NCBI GenBank assembly: GCA_964486335.1
Contig: CAZAMB010000019.1
Span: forward strand, 12,691-76,690
Direction: 5' to 3'
DNA: 64,000 nucleotides
DNA from: CAZAMB01 sp964486335
GTDB lineage: Bacteria; Planctomycetota; Phycisphaerae; UBA1845
Every line of letters starts with the position of its first letter. The stretch's first letter is position 1. Both the position numbers and the translations under genes were made by a program. Of the stretch, positions 27,806 to 36,217 are shown in pieces. The notes under the pieces were generated by a model that searched no databases, was not told where the DNA came from, and saw nothing but the letters and a program-made list of their open reading frames with translations.

Positions 27806-27834
27806 ATCTTAGCGGAAAAATCGCCTTCGGTCAG
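27806..27834 (-). promoter_or_regulatory. Possible sigma-70-type promoter for the polyferredoxin-TPR gene
   Basis: On the minus strand CTGACC (27834-27829) and TAAGAT (27811-27806) are separated by 17 bases, with four of six matches to consensus each. The gene starts about 45 bases further on. It is a weak call from pattern only. Confidence 0.3.
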
Positions 27835-27934
27835 GAGATAGGCCGCCAATGGTTGAACCAAAGCCTTGCAGCGTGCAAGGGAACGTGGACAATCGACGAG
27901 GGCGGTTTGCCAAACGAAAAGTGAAGCGCGTTGA

Positions 27935-30244
27935 ATGAACGAAACCGACACCATCCAATTGGTCGCCGAGCGCCTCCGCGAGCACCTCGAGACCAAACCA
28001 CATTTGGCCGAGCGGATTCATCGCGAGTTTCTGATGGAGCTTCACCGCCGCGGCATCGCCACGATCGACGACATCCACGACAAGGCCCGCGTCCTTGCCG
28101 GCGAGAAAGTCTGCGACATCGGCGGTGGCCACGATCCTAACCAGCCCGAGCGCGACCGATGGGACGAAAGTGAGAGAAGCTACGTCGAACAAATCACGCG
28201 CGAGCTGGTCAGCCAAAGCTTTTCGCTCGCGGACATCGACGACCTCGTCAACCTGACGATGAAGCGCGACGAAGTCTACAACCTTGAAATCGTCGCCAAC
28301 CGGGCCAATGTCTCGTTCCGGGAGATGGCCGACATGATCCAGCGCTTCTGCAAGCTCCCGCTGGGTGAAACACGACTCGCCCCCGCTGAAGTGATGGGAA
28401 CCCGTGTCGCGCTCACGCGACATTTCATCAGCGACCAGCTCGAGTTCATCGGAATCGCCAAAAACCACCTGCAGATTCGTGACTTCGACGACGTGACGCG
28501 GCACATGCTCGGCAGCGATACGGGCATCGGGCGCATCGGCGGCAAGGCCGGCGGCATGATCCTCGCCCACCGCATCCTTCGCTCGGTCGAAGACGATCCC
28601 GAGGTCTACCTTCCGTTGGCGATTCCCGAATCGTGGTATCTGCGCAGCGACGTGGTCGAGGACTTTCTTCGCCTCAACCGGCTCGACGAGTATCAGAGCC
28701 AGAAGTACAAGCCCATCGACGACGTCGCCCGCGAGTACCCGCTGATTCGCGGCGTGTTTCGCAACGGAGAGTTCCCGCTTCGCGTCGTGCATGAACTGCG
28801 CCGAGTTCTCGACCAGATCGGAAACCACCCATTGATCGTTCGTTCGTCGAGTCTCCTAGAGGACCGCCTCGGAACCGCCTTTTGCGGAAAGTATGCCAGC
28901 GTCTTCGTGGCCAATCAGGGTACCCTGGAGCACCGCCTCCGGGCGCTTCTGGGCGCGATCGCCGAAGTTTACGCCAGCATCATGGCCCCGGACCCCATTC
29001 TTTACCGACGGGAACACAACCTTATCGACTACGTTGAGGAAATGGCCGTTCTCATCCAGAAGGTCGTCGGCTTTCGTTTCGGCGATTTCTTCCTTCCCGC
29101 ATTCGCGGGCGTGGCCTTTTCGAGAAACGAATACCGCTGGTCGCCGCGCATTCGCCGCGAGGACGGCCTGCTCCGCCTCGTGATGGGACTCGGAACGCGA
29201 GCGGTTGATCGAAGCGGATCGGATTATCCGCGCATGGTGGCGCTCGGGCATCCGACCCTGCGACCCGAATCGACCGTGACGGACATCCTGCGCTGCGCGC
29301 AGCACACGCTGGACGTGATCGATCTGAGGAAGAACCGCTTGCAGTCCGTGACGGTCAGCGAATTGTTTGCTCAAGGCATGGACATGCCGATGCTCGACAA
29401 GCTCGTGTCCATCCATCGCGACGGCGATCTTTACGCCCCAACCGGGTTGCACGTCGATGCCGAACCGAACCGACTCTGCGTCACGTTCGACAAGCTCCTG
29501 CGCGAAACGCCTTTTGTCTCGCGCGTTCGCGGAATGCTCCAGCGACTGGAACAGGAATACGGCATGCCCGTCGATATGGAGTTCGCCTGTGACGGGGAAA
29601 AGTTTTATTTGCTGCAATGCCGGACGCAGTCACAGGTTAAGGACGCCGGCCCCGTGGCCATTCCCTCGGGCGTGCCAGAGCGGGACATTCTCTTTGACGC
29701 CAATCGCTACGTGCGTACCGGACTGTTCGAGGGAATCGAACATATCGTTTACGTCGACCCGGCCGCATACGACGCCATCCCCACAAGGCAAAGCCGTACC
29801 GAAGCCGCCCGCGTTGTCGGCCGAATCAACCACGCCCTGCCGCCCAAGTCGTTCGTGCTCATCGGGCCGGGACGATGGGGCAGCAACGACATTCTTCTTG
29901 GCGTCCCGGTGCGGTACGCGGACATCAACCGCTGCCAGGTGCTTATCGAGGTTGCGCGGCAAAAGGACGGATTCTCTCCGGAGGTTTCCTTCGGCACGCA
30001 CTTCTTCCAGGACCTTGTCGAAGCAGGAATCCATTACCTTCCGTTGTATCCCGATGAACCGGGCAATCACTTCAATGAGTCCTTTCTCCTGCAATCGCCA
30101 AACCGACTCAAATCGATCGTTCCGGAGGATGCGGAGTTTGAAAGCATCGTCCGCGTGATTCATGTCCCTTCGGTCGCCGCCGGTCGACGACTCACCCTGG
30201 CCATGGACGGTGAAACCGATCGCGCGCTCGCCTTCATCAAGTAG
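27935..30244 (+). CDS. PEP/pyruvate-binding (PPDK N-terminal) domain protein
   Basis: A 769-residue cytosolic protein. The middle carries the PEP-synthase/PPDK ATP-grasp domain: IGGKAGGMILAHRIL, IVRSSSLLEDRLGTAF and, at its end, FYLLQCRTQ. The phosphohistidine swivelling domain and the PEP-binding TIM barrel that complete PEP synthase are absent. Instead there is an N-terminal helical region (about 1-180) and a C-terminal domain containing GPGRWGSNDILLGVPV and EVSFGTHFFQDLVEAGIHYL. Such proteins are annotated as PEP/pyruvate-binding only. ATP-dependent phosphorylation of an unknown substrate is possible. It is divergent from the polyferredoxin gene. Confidence 0.82.
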   Translation: MNETDTIQLVAERLREHLETKPHLAERIHREFLMELHRRGIATIDDIHDKARVLAGEKVCDIGGGHDPNQPERDRWDESERSYVEQITRELVSQSFSLADIDDLVNLTMKRDEVYNLEIVANRANVSFREMADMIQRFCKLPLGETRLAPAEVMGTRVALTRHFISDQLEFIGIAKNHLQIRDFDDVTRHMLGSDTGIGRIGGKAGGMILAHRILRSVEDDPEVYLPLAIPESWYLRSDVVEDFLRLNRLDEYQSQKYKPIDDVAREYPLIRGVFRNGEFPLRVVHELRRVLDQIGNHPLIVRSSSLLEDRLGTAFCGKYASVFVANQGTLEHRLRALLGAIAEVYASIMAPDPILYRREHNLIDYVEEMAVLIQKVVGFRFGDFFLPAFAGVAFSRNEYRWSPRIRREDGLLRLVMGLGTRAVDRSGSDYPRMVALGHPTLRPESTVTDILRCAQHTLDVIDLRKNRLQSVTVSELFAQGMDMPMLDKLVSIHRDGDLYAPTGLHVDAEPNRLCVTFDKLLRETPFVSRVRGMLQRLEQEYGMPVDMEFACDGEKFYLLQCRTQSQVKDAGPVAIPSGVPERDILFDANRYVRTGLFEGIEHIVYVDPAAYDAIPTRQSRTEAARVVGRINHALPPKSFVLIGPGRWGSNDILLGVPVRYADINRCQVLIEVARQKDGFSPEVSFGTHFFQDLVEAGIHYLPLYPDEPGNHFNESFLLQSPNRLKSIVPEDAEFESIVRVIHVPSVAAGRRLTLAMDGETDRALAFIK

Positions 30245-30423
30245 TCTGTCGCGTAGGAAAACCGGCACGCGTGACGCCGCGGAAGGCCAATCTGCAAATC
30301 GCGCCGCATCAGCGCGTTGAGTCAGTGGAGATTACGGACTACGATTCCGACCGCTTCCCGAAGGGCACGAGTAGCCGCGCTAACGGCGAAGCCGTCGGGT
30401 TGGTTGAATCGTGAGGGTCCGGC

Positions 30424-31194
30424 TTGAAACCCAAACCTCCTTTGCCCGTGCAATCGCTGACGGTTTTCTTTCCCTGTTACAACGAAGAAGCCAACGTCGA
30501 GCGCACGACGCAGGCCGCTCTGAAGACCTGCCGGCGACTCGGCATCGATTATGAAATCATCATCGTCAACGACGGCAGCAAGGACCGCACCGGCGAAATT
30601 GCCGATCGCCTCGCGGCCGAGCACGCCAACGTTCGGGCCGTCCATAACCGTCCCAACCGCGGCTACGGCGGCGCCCTGCAACGCGGATTCCGCGAAGCAA
30701 CCAAGGACTGGGTCTTCTACACCGACGGCGACGGTCAGTTCGATTTCGAGGAAATCGATAAGCTTTTTCCGCTGCTGGAGCGCTTCGACATCGCCAGCGC
30801 CTACCGACTCAACCGCAAGGACTCCGTCATCCGAAAGCTCAATGCATTCTGTTGGACCACGCTCGTCAACGTCGTGTTCCGTTTGTGGCTGAGGGATATC
30901 GACGGCGCGTTCAAGATCTATCCTCGATCGTTCATTGAATCCATCGAGATGAAATCGCAGGGAGCGCTGATCGATACAGAAATGCTCGCGCGGGCCAAGC
31001 GACTGGGGTACACCATTGGTCAGGTCGGCGTTCACCACTATCCGCGCGTCGCCGGTTCGCAAACCGGGGCCAACCTCCGCGTGATTCTGCGCGCGTTCCG
31101 GGAACTGTTCAAACTCCGTCGCGACATCAAGCAAACCACGCACCGATCGAGTGGCAGCGCTGCAATCGTCGACGAGAAGAAACCGGGAGCGTGA
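30424..31194 (+). CDS. Glycosyltransferase family 2 (polyprenyl-phosphate sugar transferase-like)
   Basis: A 256-residue GT-A enzyme with FFPCYNEEANVERT at its start, the IVNDGSKDRT nucleotide-binding motif and TDGDGQFDFEEID carrying the DxD-type aspartates. The layout resembles dolichol/undecaprenyl-phosphate mannosyl- or glucosyltransferases, but without C-terminal membrane helices. The TTG start at 30424 is supported by GAGGG six to seven bases upstream. The GNAT gene starts right after its stop, so the pair are likely co-transcribed. Confidence 0.88.
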   Translation: MKPKPPLPVQSLTVFFPCYNEEANVERTTQAALKTCRRLGIDYEIIIVNDGSKDRTGEIADRLAAEHANVRAVHNRPNRGYGGALQRGFREATKDWVFYTDGDGQFDFEEIDKLFPLLERFDIASAYRLNRKDSVIRKLNAFCWTTLVNVVFRLWLRDIDGAFKIYPRSFIESIEMKSQGALIDTEMLARAKRLGYTIGQVGVHHYPRVAGSQTGANLRVILRAFRELFKLRRDIKQTTHRSSGSAAIVDEKKPGA

Positions 31195-31195
31195 C

Positions 31196-31687
31196 GTGGC
31201 CGAGGAAACGCCCGATTTCACGAAGGGCAACGTTGCATTGAGGGACGTTTTGCCTTCCGATCTTGGCACTTTTTTTGAGCATCAATGTGACGAGATCGCC
31301 CATCGGATGGCGGCCTTTGCGCCCAGGGACAAAGAGGCGTTTGACGCGCACTGGGCGAGAATCATCGCCGACGCCGACGTGGTTAAAAAGGCAGTTGTCG
31401 TCAATGGCATCGTGGTCGGAAACGTCGTCAGTTGGTCGAACCAGGGTCGCCGCGAAATCGGCTACTGGATCGGACGACCCTACTGGGGCATGGGCATCGC
31501 GAGTCGCGCGCTCCGCTTGTTCCTCGACTTCGTGGAGTTTCGTCCGCTCCACGCGCACGTCGCCAAGCACAACATCGGCTCCATCCGCGTTCTTGAAAAA
31601 TGCGGATTCATCGTCTGCGGAGAAGATAAAGTTCCCTCAGCGAACGGAGACCAATTCACCGAGGAGTTTGTCTTCCTGTTACGTTGA
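31196..31687 (+). CDS. GNAT family N-acetyltransferase (RimJ/RimL-like)
   Basis: A 163-residue acetyltransferase. The acetyl-CoA loop GYWIGRPYWGMGIASRAL and the following NIGSIRVLEKCGFIVCGED are the standard RimJ/RimL motifs A and B. A GTG at 31196, one base after the GT2 stop and six bases after GGGAG, is taken as the start; a longer in-frame GTG (31151) would overlap the GT2 gene. The substrate could be a protein N-terminus or a small amine or sugar. Its link to the GT2 is only positional. Confidence 0.85.
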   Translation: MAEETPDFTKGNVALRDVLPSDLGTFFEHQCDEIAHRMAAFAPRDKEAFDAHWARIIADADVVKKAVVVNGIVVGNVVSWSNQGRREIGYWIGRPYWGMGIASRALRLFLDFVEFRPLHAHVAKHNIGSIRVLEKCGFIVCGEDKVPSANGDQFTEEFVFLLR

Positions 31688-31864
31688 GATATCGAACAAG
31701 GATGCGGTTCAACCTCGTCGAAACGAATAGGGAATCGAGCTCCTTGAGCGCCGTTTCCTATCCGCAAGCGATATGGAATGCCCGTCAGGGCATCGGGCTG
31801 GCAGCGAAACTGCGCCCATGGGGCGATGCGAGAAGGCCTTGCCGAAATGAAAACACTTGAGCGA

Positions 31865-32302
31865 CTACTGCGACACGGCGACGTACGAACGCTGAAACGC
31901 GGAGACATCGCCAAGGTCCACGTCGCCGTCGCCGTCAAAATCCACCGTTACGCAGGCTGTTCCGATCGCCCCCGTCGGTCCGGCAAGACAATGGGCTATT
32001 GACGCATGCATTGTACTGGGTTCGCTCATCCGCTCGGCAACCGTCGATATTGACCGACCTCGAATTGATGCAATCTGTGAACGAAACATCATTGTCCACA
32101 CGCCGACGACCATAATCAACATGGCGGCGACGGCCAAACCCCGAACCGAAAAAACTCGAACGGTCGGCGACGGCCGGCTTGACACGCCTTTGGCATCCAA
32201 AAACGGAGTGGAGCGAAACACACCGGCCGTTTCGGCTTGCCGAAGCTCCAGGAGAGCCTGCTCTAGTCGGTCCAATGGCTCGTTGGGAAGGTCCTTAGTC
32301 AT
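31865..32302 (-). CDS. Membrane partner of sigma factor with C-terminal dockerin-like motif
   Basis: A 145-residue bitopic protein. Residues 1-50 are cytosolic with a helical start (DRLEQALLELRQAE), a single membrane helix spans about 54-73, and the outer part ends in a 'GC-type' dockerin-like motif. That motif has C105 and C117 around LAGPT, then the calcium-loop repeat DFDGDGDVDLGDVSAFQRSY (121-140). The gene lies 51 bases after a sigma factor on the same strand, so an anti-sigma or sensor role is likely. No ZAS-type His/Cys zinc motif is visible in the N-terminus. The dockerin half-repeat on such a protein is unusual. Confidence 0.72.
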   Translation of the reverse strand: MTKDLPNEPLDRLEQALLELRQAETAGVFRSTPFLDAKGVSSRPSPTVRVFSVRGLAVAAMLIMVVGVWTMMFRSQIASIRGRSISTVAERMSEPSTMHASIAHCLAGPTGAIGTACVTVDFDGDGDVDLGDVSAFQRSYVAVSQ

Positions 32303-32353
32303 GGCTCAATGATCCGCCGGTTCAAGTGCGCACCAAAAAGTCGATCCACCGAA

Positions 32354-33022
32354 TTAGTCGCGTTTTTCCTCATCGGGCGCGAAACGACCGTGGAAAGTTC
32401 CGGCGACGGCCCCCCGAATCCTGTCCAGAACCCGCTTCCAACGCGATCGAAGCGTGGATTCGGACATTCCCAGGGCGTTTCCAGCGTCAACCCAGCGCCG
32501 TGAAGTGATCGCCTCCAACTGCGAAAGAATGACTTTATCGGACTCTGGGAGATCAGCCAGTGCCGCCCGGAGGACGATGATCGATTCAAATTCCGTAGCC
32601 GCCGATTCCACCGAATCAACCTTTCCATCGTCTCCTGCGCCCAGCTCGGAATCGCCAGGCATCGTCTCAAGAATCCCACGTTTCCGGGCTTGGCGAATCG
32701 CGGTCAATGTTTGAAACCGGGCAATCGCGGTCAGGTAGGCCGAAAGCGACTGCGTGCGCTTTTCAATGTCTCGACCAAACGAACGCAATACTCCGACCCA
32801 GGTATCCGAGGCGACGGTATCGAGCCATTGGGGGTCGCGAAGACATTGTCGCTTCGAACAGCGGTAAATCGTAAACCGAACCAGCCGGTCATATCGACCC
32901 ATCAGGGTGTCAAGGGCCGCCCGATCTCCGGCCACTGCGGAGGTAAGGAGCGAATGGTCACTCGCCAAGTTGGAGTGTTCGTCTTGAATCACCCGACTTG
33001 GCTCGCCTTGTTCGGTGGGCAT
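32354..33022 (-). CDS. Sigma-70 family RNA polymerase sigma factor (ECF-like)
   Basis: A 222-residue two-domain sigma factor. Region 2 corresponds to LDTLMGRYDRLVRF through LDTVASDTWVGVLRSFGRD, and a region-4 helix-turn-helix to LPESDKVILSQLEAITSRRW plus ALGMSESTLRSRWKRVLDRI. The acidic linker between the domains (about residues 125-155) is longer than in classic RpoE. I place the start at ATG 33022: an upstream GTG (33040) sits inside the likely promoter. It heads a two-gene unit with the dockerin-bearing membrane protein. Confidence 0.82.
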   Translation of the reverse strand: MPTEQGEPSRVIQDEHSNLASDHSLLTSAVAGDRAALDTLMGRYDRLVRFTIYRCSKRQCLRDPQWLDTVASDTWVGVLRSFGRDIEKRTQSLSAYLTAIARFQTLTAIRQARKRGILETMPGDSELGAGDDGKVDSVESAATEFESIIVLRAALADLPESDKVILSQLEAITSRRWVDAGNALGMSESTLRSRWKRVLDRIRGAVAGTFHGRFAPDEEKRD

Positions 33023-33028
33023 CAGGCC

Positions 33029-33056
33029 ATTATCTGACACGGTCGGGGAGGGTCAA
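33029..33056 (-). promoter_or_regulatory. Putative promoter giving a leaderless sigma-factor mRNA
   Basis: On the minus strand TTGACC (33056-33051) and GATAAT (33034-33029) are spaced by 16 bases and match the sigma-70 consensus at five of six positions each. Only six bases separate the -10 from the ATG at 33022, which has no Shine-Dalgarno sequence. Transcription would thus start at or next to the start codon. Confidence 0.5.
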
Positions 33057-33447
33057 CCAATGTCGAGCAATGAGTGGTTTATTGAATAGGCGCGGGCCGA
33101 TCATGATTGCCGCTGTTCATTCAAGTTTTTTGGCGGCGATAACAGGCCCTCTCATTCGAAAACAGATTCGAAAGTCAAGCGTTCCATCTGAGATCGTTGG
33201 AGTGGCCATGCGGTTTTGGCCGGGCGATTCCTCAGTATGACCGCATGAACATCCGCATTCGCGGCCAGGCTGCTGGTTTCAAATTCCGGCGCATCGAAGC
33301 CTCCCTGGCCGCGTTATCGCCGGGGCGGATGACCGGTTTCAGGGGCCGGGAGTCGTTGTCAATTGGCCGTTTGGCGTGGCACGAAATGGCGCATGACAAG
33401 CGAACTCCCGACCCCGCGTTTTCCCCTCCGGTGGTTCACTCATCGCC
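33057..33447. other. Intergenic region, about 390 bases
   Basis: This lies between the sigma-factor promoter and the 3' end of the pseudopilin gene. A plus-strand ORF (33197-33622) is antisense to the pseudopilin and lacks recognisable features. I see no gene, terminator or repeat. Confidence 0.4.
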
Positions 33448-34590
33448 TTACTCGATGCTGCCGCCACCCGCCTTGGCCCGAGGTCGCAGTCGCCCATACC
33501 ACATCGACCCGCGCACCTCATCAAAAGCCGACTTGTTGATTTCAAACGCCGAACCGGATTTCTTGTACGGACCGATGAAACCATCGGGCATATCGCTTTT
33601 GGGATTGGCCGGATCGCCGTAATAGCCCAGTTCTCCCCCGGTGTCGTAGACCTTGTCGGCGTGGCCGTCGGCGAACAGGACATTGGCATACCCCCCGATC
33701 GTATCGCCGCCCTTGGGACTGTGCAGCGGTGCGATGTCGTTGAACTCATGCCCCTTTCGCCCTGGGGTTCCCGTTACGGAACTATAATCCACGCTCATTC
33801 CGTCGGTGAACGACTCGACCGTGAATTCTCCCACGCGAACCACCTCGCGACCGGCGAAGCGGTTGATCGCGTCGGCGTAGGCAACGGTGACCTCACTGTC
33901 TCCGGAATCGCCGGCACGGGCATCGCCCATGACGGCGATGCGATCCGGGGCGATCGGCGAATTGGACAGATGGCTGTCGGCGAGCGGACCGTCGCCGTCA
34001 CGCGGGCACTTGGAGGGGTCGGTCGGGTCGCCGTTTGAATCGTAGCCGTCGGATGCGGTGGGATCGCCGCGAGAGAAGTGCCAGGTCGTGGCATAGTTCG
34101 TGTTGTAGCCTTTTTCCCAAAAATCGGCCGCTCCCTCGGAGTCGGAGGCCGGATCGAGCACGGGAACGACAGCCCGCCCGCCGTTGGACCCCCAACGTAC
34201 GGGATTGTCGGATCCGGTCGCGGCGGCGCCGGTGTAGTCGGCGACCTTTTCGTTGATTTGCCAGCGATTGGACGGACACAGCATCTTCCCCGGAGTCGCA
34301 ACCTTAAGATTGATTACGTCGGCGACCCAGCCCACGTTGCGGACATCTCCGTCCCTGCGGTGGTCAAAGGCACCACTGCTCCGGGCCAGTCGCCGGTCCT
34401 GAGCTGCGTAAATTTCAAAGGCTGAGGAAAAAGTGCGCAAGTGCGAAGCACAAGCGGACCCTTTTGCGGCTTCCCGAGCCTTCGACAGCGAAGGCAGCAA
34501 CATGGCGATCAAGAGCGCGATGATCGCGATGACCACCATGAGCTCCACCAGGGTGAATCCTGCCCTCGACGTTGATTTAACGGTGTGCAT
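33448..34590 (-). CDS. Type II secretion/type IV pilin-like pseudopilin (prepilin N-terminal, H-X9-DG C-terminal)
   Basis: A 380-residue prepilin-like protein of the kind expanded in Planctomycetota. The N-terminus SRAGFTLVELMVVIAIIALL is the prepilin peptidase site (cut after Gly) plus hydrophobic helix. The C-terminal half contains YANVLFADGHADKVYD, the H-X9-DG-like motif of this group. The middle is Gly/Asp/Ser-rich, with DSNGDPTDPSKCPRDGDG. AGGAG lies seven bases before ATG 34590. Likely part of a surface pseudopilus or an exported protein; partner genes are elsewhere. Confidence 0.9.
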   Translation of the reverse strand: MHTVKSTSRAGFTLVELMVVIAIIALLIAMLLPSLSKAREAAKGSACASHLRTFSSAFEIYAAQDRRLARSSGAFDHRRDGDVRNVGWVADVINLKVATPGKMLCPSNRWQINEKVADYTGAAATGSDNPVRWGSNGGRAVVPVLDPASDSEGAADFWEKGYNTNYATTWHFSRGDPTASDGYDSNGDPTDPSKCPRDGDGPLADSHLSNSPIAPDRIAVMGDARAGDSGDSEVTVAYADAINRFAGREVVRVGEFTVESFTDGMSVDYSSVTGTPGRKGHEFNDIAPLHSPKGGDTIGGYANVLFADGHADKVYDTGGELGYYGDPANPKSDMPDGFIGPYKKSGSAFEINKSAFDEVRGSMWYGRLRPRAKAGGGSIE

Positions 34591-35039
34591 GTGCGTTCTC
34601 CTAGCATTTCAGTCCAAGACTTCCATTATCCGTGGGGTGGTCGACATCGCCCCCGCACGCATCGTCACGCGACAGGGTGCCTTGTTTGTGTTCGGGGTGT
34701 TCAAGATCGGCGTTAAATATCCGTTTAGCTCACATTAAAGACTTGCAAGGTGCGGTATCATCGCCGCGGTAGCTGTTGGTGCGTCGGGCTGGTGACGTGC
34801 GGGTCAGGAGAAGATACGGTCAGCGACGAGTGGATCGGGGGAGGACGGAGGAGACGATCTCTCACGCACAATGGAGCCTTCGCTTGGAGTCGACTCGGTT
34901 TTGGTGCCGCATGTTCGACCCCCCTGTGTCCCCCCTTGGAATGGGGGGAGGCGACGGCCGAACCGCTTCACGAAAAGCAAGAATGATCCAGAAGGAATGC
35001 AAACCGCAACGAGACGTACGGCTCAGGTTTCTCGCCTTG
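34591..35039. other. Intergenic region with a C6/G6 hairpin, about 450 bases
   Basis: This holds the upstream region of the pseudopilin gene and the downstream region of the UVR-motif gene, both on the minus strand. At 34930-34948 CCCCCC and GGGGGG pair around a seven-base loop. A second C6 tract at 34919-34924 could pair with the same G6. No T-run follows on either strand, so this is not a standard terminator. No gene is seen; the long plus-strand ORF here is antisense to the next gene. Confidence 0.4.
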
Positions 35040-35804
35040 TTATTCCTGCGGCGGCTGCATGTTCTTGAGTTCGTCGCGCAGGCGGGCGGCGTCCTCGAAG
35101 CGTTCCTGCTCGACGGCGTCGCGAAGAGCCTTGCGCGTCAGCAACACCGATCCCTTGGGCACGCGACCGTTCAGTTCGGCCGCCAAGGCGCGGAGCATTT
35201 TGATTTCCTCGCAGCCGCTTGCCCGATCGGGATGACCCTGACCCTCGAAATGGGCCTTGATTTCGAGGATGCCGCGGTTGACGTGCGCGAGCGCGCTGGA
35301 CGTCTCGTTTTCCTCCAGAGCCAGATAGGCGCTCGCTCGCGCCCGCATCATCAGGACATACGGCCGAAACTCCTCGAGCGCATTTCGGTCGTCGGCATCG
35401 AAAGCGTAGTCGCGGCAGTGGTCGAAAATCGCCAGACTATGCGCTGTGTCGCGCACGACATTGGCGAACTCTTCGAGCACAAAGAGCGCGATGTAGCGCC
35501 GATAAAAAAGCGACGCTTCGTTTCGCAGGGCTTCGCAGTCATTACGGGACAGTACGAATCCCAGGGGCGTTCCGTTGCGTTCCTGGTGTTTGGTCAGCCG
35601 GCGCAGATAGTAGTCCAGCGCCGTCTTGCAGCCGTGCGGACGGGCACCGTCGGGACGGCCTTCGGCCTCCATCTGGATGATGCCCAGCTCGACTCGCATC
35701 TGGATGCGGACGGCGTCGTCGGTTCCGAGAATCTTGCGAACCGAGATTTTGTCGGGTTCGTACGGCCAGTCGCGCAGCGTTGCCTGCAAATCGATATATG
35801 ACAT
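35040..35804 (-). CDS. UvrB/UvrC (UVR) motif-containing protein
   Basis: A 255-residue cytosolic protein, mostly alpha-helical, ending in a UVR motif: LRDAVEQERFEDAARLRDEL (about 229-248), the coiled-coil interaction motif shared by UvrB, UvrC, ClpC and McsA. The N-terminal 220 residues (MSYIDLQATLRDWPYEPDKI onward) I do not recognise as a named domain. ATG 35804 is chosen because GGGGAGGT lies about eight bases upstream; the ORF is open much further, to 36053, but that part is not protein-like. A role in protein-protein contact is suggested by the motif. Confidence 0.78.
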   Translation of the reverse strand: MSYIDLQATLRDWPYEPDKISVRKILGTDDAVRIQMRVELGIIQMEAEGRPDGARPHGCKTALDYYLRRLTKHQERNGTPLGFVLSRNDCEALRNEASLFYRRYIALFVLEEFANVVRDTAHSLAIFDHCRDYAFDADDRNALEEFRPYVLMMRARASAYLALEENETSSALAHVNRGILEIKAHFEGQGHPDRASGCEEIKMLRALAAELNGRVPKGSVLLTRKALRDAVEQERFEDAARLRDELKNMQPPQE

Positions 35805-36217
35805 TGGCTCCGACCTCCCCTCGCGGCGGCGATTCCTCGAATCCCCCAAAGTGATCCTAGGCTTGCGAAAGTCTACAATCCAACCGGAGGCAATCGTGGC
35901 AATTTTCAACTTGACCGGGTTCGGACGGCGCCGGGAACCGTCATTTGGGGACCGGCCGAAAAAGTGGCTGCTCGCCAACCAATTCAACGTCCGCATCGCC
36001 ACTGCCCATTGGCTGTTCTCGGGCCGCCGCGCACTCGCTATTCGAAATACCACACCTTGTTTCCGTTACCAGATCGCACGATTTGACGCGGCTGCTCGAA
36101 GTGGGGAAGGTAACCGATGCCTTGGATTTGGGTCGGCCAACCGGTGGACGGTTTCGCCGGATTCAAAGTCATCACGGAACGGCCGAGTATTGCTTTCTAA
36201 TCAACGAGGGTTTTTCC
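35805..36217. other. Divergent intergenic region, about 410 bases
   Basis: This lies between the UVR-motif gene and the S9 peptidase gene, which point away from each other. Both reading frames extend into it but lack protein-like composition and Shine-Dalgarno sequences. It should contain both promoters. TACAAT near 35870 lacks a -35 at proper spacing. Confidence 0.4.

Noticed and set aside
27809..28828. 339-codon minus-strand ORF
   Set aside because: Antisense of the PEP/pyruvate-binding gene, with no recognisable domain or start signal.
34776..35801. 341-codon plus-strand ORF
   Set aside because: Antisense of the UVR-motif gene, whose protein sequence and Shine-Dalgarno sequence are clear.
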